64,000 nt of DNA from Lactiplantibacillus mudanjiangensis (GCF_005405385.1 NZ_BJDY01000004.1:372001-436000); one strand, 5' to 3'. Counted from the first letter of the stretch, positions 11,624 through 22,878 are shown. The notes: generated by a model not told the origin, from the letters alone. Program-made: numbers and translations.

Positions 11624-12253
11624 ATGACCACTAAAGGAATCTTAGGGAAAAAGGTAGGAATGACTCAAGTCTTCACTGAAGCTGGCGAATTAATCCCAGT
11701 TACAGTTATCGAAACTCAACCCAACGTTGTGTTGCAAGTTAAAACCATCGAAAACGACGGTTACGAAGCAATTCAATTAGGTGTTGACGATAAGCGTGAA
11801 GTCTTGACTAACAAACCTGCTCAAGGTCATGCAGCAAAAGCAAAAACGACTCCTAAGCGCTTCATTCGTGAAATTCGTAATGTTGAGCTTGGAGATTACA
11901 CAGTAGGTGACGAAGTCAAGGCTGATATCTTCGCAGCAGGCGAAGCAGTCGACGTTACGGGTATCACTAAAGGTCATGGTTACCAAGGTAACATCCACAA
12001 AGACGGTCAAAGTCGTGGACCAATGGCCCATGGGTCTCGTTACCATCGTCGTCCTGGTTCAATGGGTGCCATTATCAACCGTGTCTTCAAAGGTAAGAAA
12101 TTACCAGGCCGGATGGGTAATCACCAACGGACGATGCAAAACTTACAAGTTGTTCGTGCCGACGTTGAAAACAATGTCTTATTAATTAAAGGGAATGTCC
12201 CTGGCGCAAACAAATCGTTTGTTACCATCAAAACATCTGTAAAGAGTAAATAA
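11624..12253 (+). CDS. rplC: 50S ribosomal protein L3
   Basis: Early 23S assembly protein near the peptidyl-transferase centre, 209 residues. [16 protein letters not shown] at the N-terminus and the central RMAG-like loop ([15 protein letters not shown]) are typical. ATG after TTGGAGG; rplD follows after 18 nt. Confidence 0.98.
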   Translation: MTTKGILGKKVGMTQVFTEAGELIPVTVIETQPNVVLQVKTIENDGYEAIQLGVDDKREVLTNKPAQGHAAKAKTTPKRFIREIRNVELGDYTVGDEVKADIFAAGEAVDVTGITKGHGYQGNIHKDGQSRGPMAHGSRYHRRPGSMGAIINRVFKGKKLPGRMGNHQRTMQNLQVVRADVENNVLLIKGNVPGANKSFVTIKTSVKSK

Positions 12254-12271
12254 GAAAGGAGGACATAATAC

Positions 12272-12895
12272 ATGACTAGCGTAGCATTATTCAAACAAGA
12301 CGGTACGCAAAATGGTGACGTTACTTTAAACGATGCTGTTTTTGCAGTTGAACCTAACGAAAATGTTGTCTTTGACGCAATCTTGATGCAACGAGCATCA
12401 TTACGTCAAGGCACACATGCAGTTAAGAACCGTAGTGCTCGTCGCGGTGGTGGTCGTAAACCATGGCGTCAAAAGGGTACTGGGCGTGCTCGTCAAGGTT
12501 CTATCCGTTCACCACAATGGCGTAAAGGTGGGATTGTCTTCGGACCAACTCCACGTTCTTACAGCTATCATTTACCAAAGAAAGTTATGCGTTTAGCTTT
12601 GAAGTCCGTCCTTTCACAAAAAGTATTGGACAATAGTTTAGTTGCTGTTGAAACTTTAGCTTTCGACGCACCAAAAACTAAGGAATTCGCTAACGTATTA
12701 AACAACCTCAATGTCGATACTAAGGCACTTGTCTTAGTTGAAGACGACAACGAAAAGGCTGCTTTGGCAGGTCGGAACTTACCAAATGTTAAGATCCTCA
12801 AAGCCAATGGTGTTAACGTCTTAGACGTCGCTAATAGTGACAAATTAGTCGTTACCCAAAAAGCCCTCGAACAAATAGGGGAGGCGCTCGCATAA
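12272..12895 (+). CDS. rplD: 50S ribosomal protein L4
   Basis: Exit-tunnel protein, 207 residues. The tunnel loop [19 protein letters not shown] is intact, without the changes linked to macrolide resistance. In gamma-proteobacteria L4 represses its own operon; nothing here shows that directly. Its stop overlaps the rplW start by one base (TAATG), implying translational coupling. Confidence 0.98.
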   Translation: MTSVALFKQDGTQNGDVTLNDAVFAVEPNENVVFDAILMQRASLRQGTHAVKNRSARRGGGRKPWRQKGTGRARQGSIRSPQWRKGGIVFGPTPRSYSYHLPKKVMRLALKSVLSQKVLDNSLVAVETLAFDAPKTKEFANVLNNLNVDTKALVLVEDDNEKAALAGRNLPNVKILKANGVNVLDVANSDKLVVTQKALEQIGEALA

Positions 12896-13188
12896 TGGAA
12901 GCACGCGATGTAATCTTACGCCCTGTAATTACTGAAGCATCAATGGCTGACTTGGATGACAAGCGCTATACTTTTGATGTCAATGTACAGGCTACCAAGA
13001 CACAAGTTAAAAAAGCAATCGAAGAAATCTTCGATGTTAAGGTCGTTAAAGTTAACATTATGAACGTTAAAGGGAAGTTAAAGCGCCAAGGTCGTTACGC
13101 TGGCTACACTAAGAAGCGTCGTAAGGCCATTGTTACCTTAACTCCTGATTCAAACGAAATTAAGTTGTTCAACGACGATCAACAATAA
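12895..13188 (+). CDS. rplW: 50S ribosomal protein L23
   Basis: Binds at the tunnel exit, where trigger factor and SRP dock. 97 residues, starting [17 protein letters not shown] and with the conserved [17 protein letters not shown] segment. It overlaps the end of rplD by one base; GGGGAGG lies inside the rplD 3' end. Confidence 0.98.
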   Translation: MEARDVILRPVITEASMADLDDKRYTFDVNVQATKTQVKKAIEEIFDVKVVKVNIMNVKGKLKRQGRYAGYTKKRRKAIVTLTPDSNEIKLFNDDQQ

Positions 13189-13213
13189 AATCTTATTATA
13201 GGAGGTAACTCTA

Positions 13214-14053
13214 GTGGGTATTAAGAAGTATAAACCAACCACTAACGGCCGTCGTAATATGACTGCTTCTGATTTCTCTGAAATCACGAAGACGAAACCA
13301 GAAAAGTCATTATTAGACTCACAAAGTCACACTGCCGGTCGTAACAGTTATGGTCACATTACTGTTCGTCATCGTGGTGGCGGTCATAAACAACAATATC
13401 GTATCGTTGACTTCAAACGTATCAAGGATGAAGTTCCAGCTACGGTTAAAGCAATCGAATATGATCCAAATCGGACAGCTAACATCGCTTTATTAGTTTA
13501 CGCTGACGGTGTGAAATCATATATCTTAGCACCAAAAGGTTTGGAAGTTGGTATGCAAGTTCAATCAGGTGTCGAAGCCGATATCAAGGTTGGTAATGCA
13601 TTGCCATTAACTAACATTCCAGTTGGTACTGTGATTCACAATATTGAATTGAAGCCAGGTAAGGGTGGTCAATTAGCACGTTCTGCTGGGACCTCAGCTC
13701 AATTACTTGGTAAAGAAGGCAAGTACGCTATCGTACGTTTGTCATCTGGTGAAGTTCGTTTAGTTCTTTTAACTAGCCGTGCCACTGTTGGTACTGTTGG
13801 TAATGAACAACATGAATTAATCAATTCAGGTAAAGCCGGTCGTTCACGTTGGCAAGGCAAACGCCCAACTGTTCGTGGTTCTGTAATGAACCCTAACGAT
13901 CACCCTCATGGTGGTGGTGAAGGTAAGGCTCCAATCGGTCACCCATCACCAATGTCACCATGGGGTAAGAAAACCCTTGGGAAGAAGACTCGGAACAAGA
14001 AGGCTCGTTCAAACAAGCTTATCGTTCGTGGTCGTCGTCCAGGCAAGCATTAA
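13214..14053 (+). CDS. rplB: 50S ribosomal protein L2
   Basis: Primary 23S-binding protein needed for subunit joining and peptidyl-transferase activity, 279 residues. The conserved [13 protein letters not shown] loop carries the functional histidine. GTG start at 13214 after ATAGGAGGTAA; the protein begins [16 protein letters not shown] as in relatives. Confidence 0.98.
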   Translation: MGIKKYKPTTNGRRNMTASDFSEITKTKPEKSLLDSQSHTAGRNSYGHITVRHRGGGHKQQYRIVDFKRIKDEVPATVKAIEYDPNRTANIALLVYADGVKSYILAPKGLEVGMQVQSGVEADIKVGNALPLTNIPVGTVIHNIELKPGKGGQLARSAGTSAQLLGKEGKYAIVRLSSGEVRLVLLTSRATVGTVGNEQHELINSGKAGRSRWQGKRPTVRGSVMNPNDHPHGGGEGKAPIGHPSPMSPWGKKTLGKKTRNKKARSNKLIVRGRRPGKH

Positions 14054-14092
14054 TAGTTGTTATTACTGTAGTTATCGAGAGGAGGTCACACG

Positions 14093-14368
14093 ATGGGTCG
14101 TAGTTTAAAGAAGGGACCTTTCGCAGATGCGCATTTATTGAAAAAAATCGATGCACAATCTGATTCCGACAAGAAATCTGTCATCAAGACGTGGTCACGT
14201 CGTTCAACAATTTTCCCAAGTTTTATTGGGTATACAATCGCTGTTTATGATGGGCGCAAACATGTCCCCGTTTATGTCCAAGACGATATGGTAGGTCACA
14301 AGTTGGGCGAATTCGTTCCAACTCGTACTTTCCATGGTCATGGTTCAGACGATAAGACAACGAAATAA
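14093..14368 (+). CDS. rpsS: 30S ribosomal protein S19
   Basis: Small-subunit head protein, forming a pair with S13. 91 residues, [18 protein letters not shown] and [18 protein letters not shown] are diagnostic. ATG after GAGAGGAGGT. Confidence 0.98.
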   Translation: MGRSLKKGPFADAHLLKKIDAQSDSDKKSVIKTWSRRSTIFPSFIGYTIAVYDGRKHVPVYVQDDMVGHKLGEFVPTRTFHGHGSDDKTTK

Positions 14369-14388
14369 TAGTTAGGAGGATATATAGA

Positions 14389-14736
14389 ATGGCTGAACAA
14401 GTAACATCTGCACAAGCAACTGCAAAAACTGTTCGTATCGCCGCTCGTAAGGTCCGCCTAGTTGTCGATCTTATCAGAGGCAAAAGCGTTGCCGAAGCAT
14501 TAGCAATCTTGAAGTTCACTCCACGGGGTGCTTCTCCAGTAGTTGAAAAAGTACTACTTTCTGCTGTTGCTAACGCTGAAAACAACTTTGACTTAGATCG
14601 TGAAGACTTGGTTGTAAGTGAAACCTTCGTCAATGAAGGACCAACCTTAAAACGGTTCCGTCCTCGTGCCAAGGGTTCTGCTTCACCAATCAACAAGCGG
14701 ACAAGCCACATTACGATTACAGTTACTGAAAAATAG
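14389..14736 (+). CDS. rplV: 50S ribosomal protein L22
   Basis: Binds all 23S domains; its beta-hairpin reaches the exit tunnel. 115 residues. The hairpin region [19 protein letters not shown] is intact, with no insertion or deletion of the kind linked to macrolide resistance. ATG after TTAGGAGG; rpsC follows after 12 nt. Confidence 0.98.
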   Translation: MAEQVTSAQATAKTVRIAARKVRLVVDLIRGKSVAEALAILKFTPRGASPVVEKVLLSAVANAENNFDLDREDLVVSETFVNEGPTLKRFRPRAKGSASPINKRTSHITITVTEK

Positions 14737-14748
14737 GAGGGATAACGC

Positions 14749-15405
14749 GTGGGTCAAAAAGTAAATCCAACCGGATTACGTGTAGGGATCATTCGTGACT
14801 GGGAAGCAAAATGGTACGCTGAAAAAGATTTTGCTGCTTATTTAAACGAAGATTTACGTATCCGTAAATTTATCGAAAAACGACTTGCCGACGCTTCCGT
14901 CTCCACCGTTGAAATCGAACGCGCTGCAAATCGTGTTAACATTTCAATCCATACCGCTAAACCAGGGATGGTTATCGGTAAGGGTGGTTCCGAAGTAGAA
15001 GCACTTCGTAAAGAATTAAACGAATTAACTGGTAAGCGAGTACACATCAACATCATCGAAATCAAGAAACCTGATTTAGATGCTAAATTAGTTGGTGAAA
15101 GTATCGCACGTCAATTGGAAGGCCGTGTTGCTTTCCGTCGTGCTATGCGTGGTGCTATGCAACGTACTATGCGTTCTGGCGCCAAAGGTATCAAAACACA
15201 AGTTGCCGGCCGTTTAAACGGTGCCGACATGTCACGTGTTGAAGCTTATTCAGATGGTACGGTTCCATTGCATACCTTACGTGCGGACATTGATTACGCA
15301 TGGGTTGAAGCCACAACTACTTATGGCCAACTTGGGGTTAAGACATGGATCTACCGTGGCGAAATCTTGCCAGAAAAGAAATCTGCAGCTAAAGGAGGAA
15401 AATAA
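14749..15405 (+). CDS. rpsC: 30S ribosomal protein S3
   Basis: mRNA-entry protein with a KH domain, 218 residues. [18 protein letters not shown] and the KH loop [15 protein letters not shown] are visible. GTG start at 14749 after TAGGAGGG. Only 2 nt separate it from rplP. Confidence 0.98.
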   Translation: MGQKVNPTGLRVGIIRDWEAKWYAEKDFAAYLNEDLRIRKFIEKRLADASVSTVEIERAANRVNISIHTAKPGMVIGKGGSEVEALRKELNELTGKRVHINIIEIKKPDLDAKLVGESIARQLEGRVAFRRAMRGAMQRTMRSGAKGIKTQVAGRLNGADMSRVEAYSDGTVPLHTLRADIDYAWVEATTTYGQLGVKTWIYRGEILPEKKSAAKGGK

Positions 15406-15407
15406 AC

Positions 15408-15842
15408 ATGCTGGTACCTAAACGGGTAAAGTATCGTCGTGTTCATCGTGGTAAAATGCGCGGTGAAGCTAAAGGCGGTAAGACAGTTGCTTTTGGTGAA
15501 TTCGGTTTACAAACACTCGAATCACACTGGATTAGTAACCGACAGATTGAAGCTGCTCGTGTTGCTATGAACCGTTACATGAAGCGTGGCGGTAAAGTAT
15601 GGATTAAGATTTTCCCTCACAAGTCCTACACTGAAAAAGGTGTTGGTGTGCGGATGGGTAATGGGAAAGGTACTCCTGCAGGTTGGGTTGCCCCAGTAAA
15701 ACGTAACAAGGTTATGTTTGAAGTCGGTGGCGTTCCTGAAGAAGTTGCTCGCGAAGCATTGCGCTTAGCTGGCACGAAATTACCAGTAAAAACTAAGATT
15801 GTTAAGCGTGAGGAAGTAGGTGGCGAATCAGATGAAGGCTAA
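15408..15842 (+). CDS. rplP: 50S ribosomal protein L16
   Basis: Binds near the A-site tRNA elbow, 144 residues, starting [17 protein letters not shown]. The GMGKGKG-like loop is [24 protein letters not shown] sits in the rpsC 3' end. Its last codons overlap the rpmC start by 11 nt. Confidence 0.98.
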
Positions 15843-16026
15843 AGAAATTAAAGCATTGTCCACTACTGAAATGCTTGAAAAAGAAAAGTCTTACAAAGAC
15901 GAACTTTTCAACTTGCGTTTTCAATTGGCCACTGGTCAGCTTGAAAACACCGCTCGTTTAAAACAAGTTCGTAAGAATATCGCGCGTATTAAAACTGCGT
16001 TGCGTGAACAAGAATTAAACAAGTAG
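15832..16026 (+). CDS. rpmC: 50S ribosomal protein L29
   Basis: Two-helix protein near the tunnel exit. ATG at 15832 is chosen because it gives [18 protein letters not shown], the family N-terminus, and 64 residues. An in-frame GTG at 15820 would add four atypical residues and leaves too little space after GAGGAAG. The gene overlaps the rplP stop by 11 nt, implying translational coupling. Confidence 0.95.
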
Positions 16027-16048
16027 AGTATAAAGGAGGCAATCACGA

Positions 16049-16318
16049 ATGAGTGAAGATACTCGTAACAGCCGTAAGGTGATCCAAGGACGCGTTGTTT
16101 CAGATAAGATGGACAAAACCATCGTTGTTATCGTCGAAACTTACAAGAACCATCCAGTTTACGGCAAACGTGTTCGTTATTCAAAGAAGTTCAAGGCTCA
16201 TGATGAAAAGAATGAAGCTAAGACTGGCGATATCGTTAAGATCATGGAAACTCGTCCTCTTTCAGCTACCAAGCGTTTCCGCTTAATTGAAGTTGTTCAA
16301 AAAGCTGTTATTATCTAG
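16049..16318 (+). CDS. rpsQ: 30S ribosomal protein S17
   Basis: 16S 5'-domain assembly protein with an OB fold, 89 residues. [19 protein letters not shown] and the loop [13 protein letters not shown] are diagnostic. ATG after AAAGGAGG. Confidence 0.98.
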   Translation: MSEDTRNSRKVIQGRVVSDKMDKTIVVIVETYKNHPVYGKRVRYSKKFKAHDEKNEAKTGDIVKIMETRPLSATKRFRLIEVVQKAVII

Positions 16319-16360
16319 TTTATTAGCTGAATAAAATTACATGAAGGGAGGACACTTACT

Positions 16361-16729
16361 GTGATCCAACAAGAAAGTCGTTTAAAAGTTGCTGACAACT
16401 CCGGTGCCCGTGAAATCCTTACTATTAAGGTATTAGGTGGTTCTGGTCGTAAAACTGCTAACATTGGCGATATCATCGTTGCTACGGTTAAACAAGCAAC
16501 GCCCGGTGGTGTTGTCAAAGCTCATGATGTTGTGAAGGCTGTTATCGTTCGGACTAAGTCTGGCGTTCATCGTGCCGATGGTTCATACATCAAATTTGAC
16601 GAAAATGCTGCAGTTATTATCCGTGATGACAAGACACCTCAAGGTACTCGTATCTTTGGACCTGTCGCTCGTGAATTACGTGATAAAGACTTCATGCGTA
16701 TCGTTTCATTAGCTCCAGAAGTTCTGTAA
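16361..16729 (+). CDS. rplN: 50S ribosomal protein L14
   Basis: Forms an intersubunit bridge and is the binding site of the silencing factor RsfS. 122 residues, [22 protein letters not shown] start at 16361 after AGGGAGG, with 42 nt after rpsQ. Confidence 0.98.
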   Translation: MIQQESRLKVADNSGAREILTIKVLGGSGRKTANIGDIIVATVKQATPGGVVKAHDVVKAVIVRTKSGVHRADGSYIKFDENAAVIIRDDKTPQGTRIFGPVARELRDKDFMRIVSLAPEVL

Positions 16730-16762
16730 TCACACACCGTAAATAAGGAGGTGCGCAACCTA

Positions 16763-17074
16763 ATGTTGATTAAAACTGGTGATAAAGTTCGTGTAATCAG
16801 CGGTAAGGATCGTGGTCAAGAAGGTACTGTTAAAAAGGTAATCTCTGCCAAGAACCGTGTCGTTGTTGAAGGTGTTAACAAGATCAAAAAACACCAAAAA
16901 CCTACGAACGTTAACCCACAAGGTGGTATCGTGGACGTCGAAGCACCATTAGATGCTTCAAACGTTATGTTCCTTGACCCATCAACTAACGAACCTACTC
17001 GTTTAGGTGTTCGTCGTGAAGATGGCAAGCGTGTTCGCTACGCCAAGAAGTCTGGCAAAGACTTAGAAAACTAA
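16763..17074 (+). CDS. rplX: 50S ribosomal protein L24
   Basis: Assembly initiator with a KOW motif ([18 protein letters not shown]). ATG at 16763 is chosen because AAGGAGGTG lies 9-10 nt upstream; an in-frame GTG at 16751 lies inside that ribosome site and cannot be the start. This gives 103 residues. Confidence 0.95.
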   Translation: MLIKTGDKVRVISGKDRGQEGTVKKVISAKNRVVVEGVNKIKKHQKPTNVNPQGGIVDVEAPLDASNVMFLDPSTNEPTRLGVRREDGKRVRYAKKSGKDLEN

Positions 17075-17105
17075 TATCTCTGACTGAAAGGAGGAAGCAA
17101 GTTTC

Positions 17106-17648
17106 ATGGAAAACCGTTTAAAAGCTCAATATGAAAAAGAAATCGTTCCAGCTTTAGTGGACAAGTTTGACTACACTTCAGTTATGCAAGTACCTAAGTT
17201 GGCAAAAATCGTTTTGAACATGGGTGTTGGTGATGCAGTTACTAACGCTAAAAACTTAGACGAAGCTGTTGAAGAATTGACTTTGATCGCCGGCCAAAAA
17301 CCTTTGGTTACGCGCGCAAAGAAATCTATCGCCGGTTTCCGTCTTCGTGAAGGTATGGCAATTGGTGCCAAGGTTGACTTACGTGGTGAACGTATGTATG
17401 ACTTCTTGGACAAATTGATCAACGTTTCATTACCACGTGTTCGTGACTTCCATGGTGTAAGTACTCGTTCATTTGATGGTCGCGGTAACTACACATTGGG
17501 TGTCCGTGAACAATTGATCTTCCCAGAAATCAACTATGATAATGTTAACCGTGTACGCGGTTTGGACATTGTAATTGTAACAACTGCTGAAAGTGATGAA
17601 GAATCACGCGAGTTGTTAACTCAATTTGGCATGCCATTTGCTAAATAA
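17106..17648 (+). CDS. rplE: 50S ribosomal protein L5
   Basis: 5S rRNA-binding protein that contacts P-site tRNA, 180 residues. [37 protein letters not shown] and the C-terminal [13 protein letters not shown] segment are typical. ATG after AAAGGAGG. Confidence 0.98.
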   Translation: MENRLKAQYEKEIVPALVDKFDYTSVMQVPKLAKIVLNMGVGDAVTNAKNLDEAVEELTLIAGQKPLVTRAKKSIAGFRLREGMAIGAKVDLRGERMYDFLDKLINVSLPRVRDFHGVSTRSFDGRGNYTLGVREQLIFPEINYDNVNRVRGLDIVIVTTAESDEESRELLTQFGMPFAK

Positions 17649-17669
17649 TCCGAAGGGGGTTAATCGAAG

Positions 17670-17855
17670 TTGGCTAAAAAATCACTAATTGCTAAACAAA
17701 AACGTGGTGCGAAGTTTGCTGTTCAAAACTATACTCGTTGCGAACGTTGTGGTCGTCCACATTCAGTTTACCGTAAATTCCACTTGTGCCGTCTCTGCTT
17801 ACGCGACCTGGCCCACAAAGGTCAAATCCCTGGCATGAAAAAGGCCAGCTGGTAA
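17670..17855 (+). CDS. rpsZ: 30S ribosomal protein S14, zinc-binding type Z
   Basis: Short C+ form of S14, 61 residues, with a four-cysteine zinc site (Cys24, 27, 40, 43). TTG start at 17670 after GAAGGGGG; the next codons give [10 protein letters not shown] zinc-free long paralogue is common in lactobacilli elsewhere in the genome but is not in this window. Confidence 0.97.
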   Translation: MAKKSLIAKQKRGAKFAVQNYTRCERCGRPHSVYRKFHLCRLCLRDLAHKGQIPGMKKASW

Positions 17856-17888
17856 AAACGAACCCAAGTTAAAGGAGGTTAAACTTTC

Positions 17889-18284
17889 ATGATGACTGAT
17901 CCAATCGCAGATTTCTTGACTCGTATCCGTAACGCTAACATGGTACGTCACGACTCATTAGAAGTTCCTGCATCAAAAATCAAACGCAACATTGCCGAAA
18001 TTTTAAAGAATGAAGGTTTTGTTCGCGACGTTGAATACATTGATGATGACAAACAAGGCATCATCCGCGTCTTCTTGAAGTATGGTAAGAACAATGAACG
18101 CGTAATCAGTGGTTTGAAACGTATTTCAAAACCTGGTTTACGTTCATACGTTAAATCTGATGCTGTTCCTAAGGTATTAAACGGCTTAGGTATTGCTATC
18201 ATCTCAACTTCAGAAGGTGTCATTACTGATAAAGAAGCTCGCGCTAAGAAGCTTGGCGGCGAAGTTTTAGCTTACGTTTGGTAA
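17889..18284 (+). CDS. rpsH: 30S ribosomal protein S8
   Basis: Central-domain 16S binder, and translational repressor of the spc operon in E. coli. 131 residues, [18 protein letters not shown]. Two ATG codons lie in tandem (17889, 17892) after AAAGGAGG; the first is used here. Confidence 0.97.
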   Translation: MMTDPIADFLTRIRNANMVRHDSLEVPASKIKRNIAEILKNEGFVRDVEYIDDDKQGIIRVFLKYGKNNERVISGLKRISKPGLRSYVKSDAVPKVLNGLGIAIISTSEGVITDKEARAKKLGGEVLAYVW

Positions 18285-18313
18285 TAAATAATTAAGACGG
18301 GAGGTGCAAGTAA

Positions 18314-18850
18314 GTGAGTCGTATTGGTTATAAAGTAATTGAACTACCTACTGGGGTAGAAGTATCACAAGCTGGTGAAGACGTTACGGTTAAGGGTCCT
18401 AAAGGTACTTTAACGCGTAAGATTGCTAGTGATATCACGATGTCAGTTGAAGGCAACGAAGTTAAATTCACGCGCCCAACTGACGACTACAAGATGAAGG
18501 CATTACACGGTACTACCCGTGCTAATGTCAACAACATGGTTGAAGGGGTTACTAAAGGCTTTACTAAGAACCTTCAATTGGTCGGTGTTGGTTACCGTGC
18601 CCAATTGCAAGGTAAGAAATTAGTATTAAGCGTTGGTTACTCACATCCTGTTGAATTCGAAACGCCTGAAAACTTAACTGTTGAAGTTCCTGACAACACT
18701 CATATCAATATCTCTGGTATTGGTAAGCAAGCTGTTGGTGACTTTGCTGCTAACGTTCGTGCCGTTCGTTCACCTGAACCTTACAAGGGTAAAGGGATTC
18801 GTTACGTCGATGAATATGTTCGTCGTAAAGAAGGTAAAACTGGTAAATAA
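18314..18850 (+). CDS. rplF: 50S ribosomal protein L6
   Basis: Large-subunit protein near the sarcin-ricin loop, 178 residues, two similar domains. The C-terminal signature [20 protein letters not shown] is intact. GTG start at 18314 after GGGAGGTG. Confidence 0.98.
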   Translation: MSRIGYKVIELPTGVEVSQAGEDVTVKGPKGTLTRKIASDITMSVEGNEVKFTRPTDDYKMKALHGTTRANVNNMVEGVTKGFTKNLQLVGVGYRAQLQGKKLVLSVGYSHPVEFETPENLTVEVPDNTHINISGIGKQAVGDFAANVRAVRSPEPYKGKGIRYVDEYVRRKEGKTGK

Positions 18851-18893
18851 TGCAGCTTAGTGCTGTCCATACTATATATTAGAGGTGACTATT

Positions 18894-19250
18894 GTGATTT
18901 CAAAACCAGATAAAAATAAGACACGTCAACGTCGTCACGCACGTGTCCGCGGTAAGATTTCTGGTACTGCTGAGCGCCCACGCTTAAATGTTTATCGTTC
19001 AAACAAAAACATCTACGCTCAAGTTATTGATGATGTAGAGGGTGTAACGCTCGCAAGTGCCTCAACATTAGATAGCGAAGTAACTGGCAACACCAAGAGT
19101 GAAAAAGCTGCTTCAGTTGGCGAACTTATTGCAAAGCGTGCTACTGAAAAGAAGATCGTTGACGTTGTCTTCGATCGTGGCGGTTACTTGTATCATGGTC
19201 GGGTTCAAGCTTTGGCTGAAGCCGCTCGTGAAAACGGACTTAAATTCTAA
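18894..19250 (+). CDS. rplR: 50S ribosomal protein L18
   Basis: 5S rRNA-binding protein. GTG at 18894 is chosen because it gives [20 protein letters not shown], the family N-terminus, with AGAGGTGAC 5-6 nt upstream. An in-frame GTG at 18885 lies inside that ribosome site. 118 residues. Confidence 0.93.
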   Translation: MISKPDKNKTRQRRHARVRGKISGTAERPRLNVYRSNKNIYAQVIDDVEGVTLASASTLDSEVTGNTKSEKAASVGELIAKRATEKKIVDVVFDRGGYLYHGRVQALAEAARENGLKF

Positions 19251-19270
19251 CAAAGGAGGAATAATACCAC

Positions 19271-19771
19271 ATGACTTTCATTGATCCATCAAAATTAGAT
19301 CTTGACGATAACGTTGTTGCCATTAATCGGATTACTAAAGTTGTCAAAGGTGGTCGTCGTCTTCGTTTTGCCGCATTGGTAATCGTTGGGGACCACAAAG
19401 GACACGTTGGTTTCGGTACTGGTAAGGCTCAAGAAGTTCCAGAAGCAATTCGGAAAGCATCTGAAGCTGCTAAAAAGAACTTGATCACTGTACCAATGGT
19501 CGGTACAACCATTCCTCATGAAACTCTCGGTGTCTTCGGCGGTGGCCGCATTTTGCTTAAGCCAGCCGTTGAAGGTTCTGGTGTTGCCGCTGGTGGCGCC
19601 GTTCGTGCCGTCATGGAATTAGCTGGTATTGATGATGTTACCAGTAAGCGTCTTGGCTCAAACACGCCAGTTAACGTTGTTCGCGCAACGTTTGAAGGCT
19701 TGAAGAGCTTAAAGAAAGCTGAACAAATTGCTGCTTTACGTGGCGTTTCAGTTGAACATTTAGCTGACTAG
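19271..19771 (+). CDS. rpsE: 30S ribosomal protein S5
   Basis: Fidelity protein at the mRNA entry site, 166 residues. The spectinomycin-sensitive loop [13 protein letters not shown] is wild type. ATG after AAAGGAGG; rpmD follows after 13 nt. Confidence 0.98.
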   Translation: MTFIDPSKLDLDDNVVAINRITKVVKGGRRLRFAALVIVGDHKGHVGFGTGKAQEVPEAIRKASEAAKKNLITVPMVGTTIPHETLGVFGGGRILLKPAVEGSGVAAGGAVRAVMELAGIDDVTSKRLGSNTPVNVVRATFEGLKSLKKAEQIAALRGVSVEHLAD

Positions 19772-19784
19772 GAGGACAAACAAC

Positions 19785-19967
19785 ATGGCTCAATTAAAGA
19801 TCACTTTAGTGCGCAGTGCGGCTCATCGTCTTCCTAAGCAACGTAAAATCGTTAAGGAATTAGGTTTAGGCCGAGTTAACAGCTCAGTTGTTAAACCTGA
19901 TGACGCTGCAACTCGCGGTCAAATCTTCCACATCGCTCATTTGATCGATGTAGAAATCATTAAGTAA
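19785..19967 (+). CDS. rpmD: 50S ribosomal protein L30
   Basis: 60-residue protein with the family pattern [18 protein letters not shown] and [17 protein letters not shown] after TAGGAGGA overlapping the rpsE stop region. Confidence 0.97.
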   Translation: MAQLKITLVRSAAHRLPKQRKIVKELGLGRVNSSVVKPDDAATRGQIFHIAHLIDVEIIK

Positions 19968-19998
19968 TTAAAATATTTAAAGAGGAGGTGCCTACTAG

Positions 19999-20430
19999 AT
20001 GAAGTTACATGAATTAACACCAAGTGAAGGTTCACGTTTTTCACGCCGTCGGATCGGTCGTGGTGACTCAAGTGGCCAAGGTAAAACTTCTGGTCGTGGT
20101 CAAAAAGGCCAAAAGGCGCGTAGTAAGGTTCGTGTAGGATTCGAAGGTGGCCAAATGCCATTGTATCGTCGGATTCCTAAACGTGGATTTACCAACATCA
20201 ACCGTAAAGAATATGCGGTTGTTAACCTTGATGGCTTAAACCGCTTTGATGATGGTGCTGAAGTAACACCAGAATCATTGAAGGCTGCCGGCTTGGTTAA
20301 GAAAAGCGCTGCTGTTAAGATTCTTGGCAACGGCGAACTCACTAAAAAGTTAACGGTCAAGGCAAGCAAGTTCTCCGAATCTGCTGTTAAGGCAATCGAA
20401 GCTGCTGGCGGTAAAACTGAGGTGATCTAA
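19999..20430 (+). CDS. rplO: 50S ribosomal protein L15
   Basis: Late 23S assembly protein, 143 residues, with the Gly-rich N-terminal tail ([20 protein letters not shown]). ATG after AGAGGAGGTG. The secY start lies one base after its stop. Confidence 0.98.
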   Translation: MKLHELTPSEGSRFSRRRIGRGDSSGQGKTSGRGQKGQKARSKVRVGFEGGQMPLYRRIPKRGFTNINRKEYAVVNLDGLNRFDDGAEVTPESLKAAGLVKKSAAVKILGNGELTKKLTVKASKFSESAVKAIEAAGGKTEVI

Positions 20431-20431
20431 C

Positions 20432-21727
20432 TTGCTGACTACCATGAAGGACGCTCTGAAAGTTAAGGATATTCGGAATAAAATTCTGTTCACGTTGGGC
20501 GTTTTGATTGTATTTCGTCTTGGCTCTTATATCACAGTTCCAGGAGTTAATGCAAAGGCGCTTCAATCCGTTGCATCATCTGGACTTATAAGTATGTTGA
20601 ATACATTCAGTGGTGGCGGGTTAACAAATTATTCCATCCTTGCTATGGGGGTATCCCCTTACATTACTGCACAAATCATTGTTCAATTGTTACAAATGGA
20701 CATTGTTCCAAAATTTGTAGAATGGGGTAAACAAGGTGAAGTTGGGCGACGCAAACTTAACCAAGCAACGCGTTACTTAACTATCGTCTTAGCCTTTGTT
20801 CAGTCAATTGGGATTACTGCTGGTTTCAACTCCTTAAGTTCACTTAAATTGGTGAACAATCCAAGTGTGGCGACTTATTTAACTATCGGGATTATTTTAA
20901 CCGGTGGGGCAATGTTTACGACTTGGTTAGGGGATATGATCACTGATCGTGGGATGGGTAATGGTGTTTCCATCATTATCTTTGCCGGGATCATTGCTCG
21001 GACACCAACTTCTCTTTATCAAATTTATCAAGAACAATTTGTCAATGTAGCGAAGAGTCAATGGTGGCAAAGTGCACTGTTTTGTCTTGGATTGTTAGTC
21101 TTGGTCATCTTAATTGTCATGTTTGTGACATGGGTTGAACAAGCTAATGACCGGGTACCAATTCAGTATACGCGCCGTGCAGCTGGTGCACCTGACAGTA
21201 GTTACCTACCACTTAAGGTGAATGTTGCCGGGGTTATTCCCGTAATCTTCGCGAGTTCTTTCATCGCAACGCCGCAAACGATTTTACTTGGTTTCCAGTC
21301 CAGTCATGGTGGTGAAACTTGGTACACAGTTATGAGCAGTATCTTCAATATGCAATCAACGCCCGGGGCGATCTTATATACCGTCCTGATCGTACTTTTT
21401 ACTTTCTTCTATGCCTTTGTTCAGGTCAATCCTGAGAAGTTATCCAAGAATTTACAAAAGCAAGGTAGCTATATTCCTGGTGTTTGGCCAGGTAAAGATA
21501 CGCAAGACTGGGTTTCTAAATTGTTAATGCGATTAAGTACAGTTGGTTCCCTTTACCTTGGATTAATTTCCTTGATTCCATTGTTAGCTTCAGATATCTG
21601 GGGCTTGGATGAATCAATTGGTTTAGGTGGGACTAGTTTACTAATCGTTGTTGGGGTTGCCCTTGAAACAATTCGTCAAATTAAAGGGTTAATGATGAAG
21701 CGTGACTACGTCGGCTTTATTCGTTAA
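20432..21727 (+). CDS. secY: Protein translocase subunit SecY
   Basis: Channel subunit of the Sec translocon with ten membrane helices, 431 residues. VKDIRNKILFTLGVLIVFRLG begins the first helix; the plug and cytoplasmic loops (VPIQYTRRAAG) are typical. TTG at 20432 is chosen because GAGGTGATC ends about 4-5 nt upstream and only one base separates it from rplO, so it is translationally coupled. An in-frame ATG at 20444 is a less likely start. Confidence 0.95.
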   Translation: MLTTMKDALKVKDIRNKILFTLGVLIVFRLGSYITVPGVNAKALQSVASSGLISMLNTFSGGGLTNYSILAMGVSPYITAQIIVQLLQMDIVPKFVEWGKQGEVGRRKLNQATRYLTIVLAFVQSIGITAGFNSLSSLKLVNNPSVATYLTIGIILTGGAMFTTWLGDMITDRGMGNGVSIIIFAGIIARTPTSLYQIYQEQFVNVAKSQWWQSALFCLGLLVLVILIVMFVTWVEQANDRVPIQYTRRAAGAPDSSYLPLKVNVAGVIPVIFASSFIATPQTILLGFQSSHGGETWYTVMSSIFNMQSTPGAILYTVLIVLFTFFYAFVQVNPEKLSKNLQKQGSYIPGVWPGKDTQDWVSKLLMRLSTVGSLYLGLISLIPLLASDIWGLDESIGLGGTSLLIVVGVALETIRQIKGLMMKRDYVGFIR

Positions 21728-21784
21728 TCAAGCGAGTGTGTTGGGGAGACTCAGCACATTTGTGCATTATAGGAGGAAAAAACT

Positions 21785-22444
21785 ATGGGAACAATGAACC
21801 TTATTTTAATGGGTTTGCCAGGTGCCGGTAAGGGTACTCAAGCACAGAAAATCCTTGAAGACTTTGATATTCCTCATATCTCAACGGGTGATATCTTCCG
21901 GGCAGCAATTAAGAATGAAACCAAAATGGGTATTGAAGCTAAAAAGTATATCGACCAAGGTAACTTGGTTCCAGACGAAGTCACTAATGGCATCGTTAAG
22001 GAACGGTTAGCTGAAAGCGATACGGCTAAAGGCTTCTTACTTGATGGTTATCCACGTAATATTGATCAAGCCCATGCGCTTCAACAAATCGGTCAAGATT
22101 TGAATAAGCCATTGGATGGTGTCATTAACATTCACGTTGAACCAAGTGTGTTAGTTGAACGGCTTTCGGGCCGGTTCATCTGCCGGACTTGTGGGGCAAC
22201 GTATCACAAGTTATATAATCAACCTAAAGTTGAAGGAACTTGTGATGTTTGTGGCGGCCATGATTTCTATCAACGGGATGATGACAAGCCAGCGACGGTT
22301 AAGAATCGTTTGGATGTCAACGTTAAGTTGAACACACCATTAATTGATTTTTACGATCAAGCTAACTTGTTACACAATGTCGACGGTGACCGCGACATTG
22401 ATGATGTTTATCAAGATATCAAATCGATTCTTGACAACCTTTAA
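21785..22444 (+). CDS. adk: Adenylate kinase
   Basis: Catalyses AMP + ATP = 2 ADP. P-loop GLPGAGKGT at residues 10-18. The LID domain has a zinc site formed by Cys133, Cys136, Cys153 and Cys156, as in many Gram-positive enzymes. ATG at 21785 fits TAGGAGG with 8-nt spacing; an ATG at 21794 would give the more usual [10 protein letters not shown] start but with poorer spacing. 219 residues. It follows secY as in most Firmicutes. Confidence 0.97.
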   Translation: MGTMNLILMGLPGAGKGTQAQKILEDFDIPHISTGDIFRAAIKNETKMGIEAKKYIDQGNLVPDEVTNGIVKERLAESDTAKGFLLDGYPRNIDQAHALQQIGQDLNKPLDGVINIHVEPSVLVERLSGRFICRTCGATYHKLYNQPKVEGTCDVCGGHDFYQRDDDKPATVKNRLDVNVKLNTPLIDFYDQANLLHNVDGDRDIDDVYQDIKSILDNL

Positions 22445-22624
22445 AGAATTTGTCCCGCTAACAGTGGCGTCAGTTGCTTTTCAAATGGCGTTGTGATAAA
22501 CTTATTCAGGTTTAGCCATTGAATAATTTAAGATTAAATTAATCGTATTTTAAACAATGACTGGTTCGAAAAGCGGACCAAAGTCGTGGCAGCACGAAAC
22601 CAGATAATAAGGAGGGACAACTAC
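22445..22624 (+). promoter_or_regulatory. adk-infA gap with a possible leader hairpin
   Basis: 180 nt, unusually long for this operon. CTGGTT (about 22561) and AACCAG (about 22598) can pair and enclose a segment ending just before the infA ribosome site. I see no strong promoter consensus. A leader that governs initiation-factor synthesis is possible but not shown. Confidence 0.35.
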
Positions 22625-22843
22625 TTGGCAAAGGAAGACGTCATCGAAATTTCAGGGACCATTAAAGAAACGTTACCCAACGCAATGTTTAAGGTCGAAC
22701 TTGAAAACGGCGCTGAAATCTTAGCTCACGTTTCTGGTAAGATCCGGATGCATTACATTCGTATTTTACCGGGTGACAAGGTTACAGTCGAAATGTCACC
22801 TTATGATTTAACTAAGGGTCGAATTACTTATCGTTTTAAGTAG
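22625..22843 (+). CDS. infA: Translation initiation factor IF-1
   Basis: OB-fold factor binding the ribosomal A site during initiation. TTG at 22625 is chosen: ATAAGGAGGG lies upstream and the product ([20 protein letters not shown]) is exactly 72 residues, the family length. A longer in-frame GTG start at 22586 would add 13 unrelated residues. Confidence 0.96.
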   Translation: MAKEDVIEISGTIKETLPNAMFKVELENGAEILAHVSGKIRMHYIRILPGDKVTVEMSPYDLTKGRITYRFK

Positions 22844-22878
22844 GACGGCGCTTTGTACCTTATAGGAGGTAAATATTC

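Noticed and set aside
15820-15831. Longer GTG start for L29
   Set aside because: Too close to the ribosome site and adds residues not seen in the family; similar longer starts for L24 (16751), L18 (18885) and IF-1 (22586) were rejected for the same reasons.
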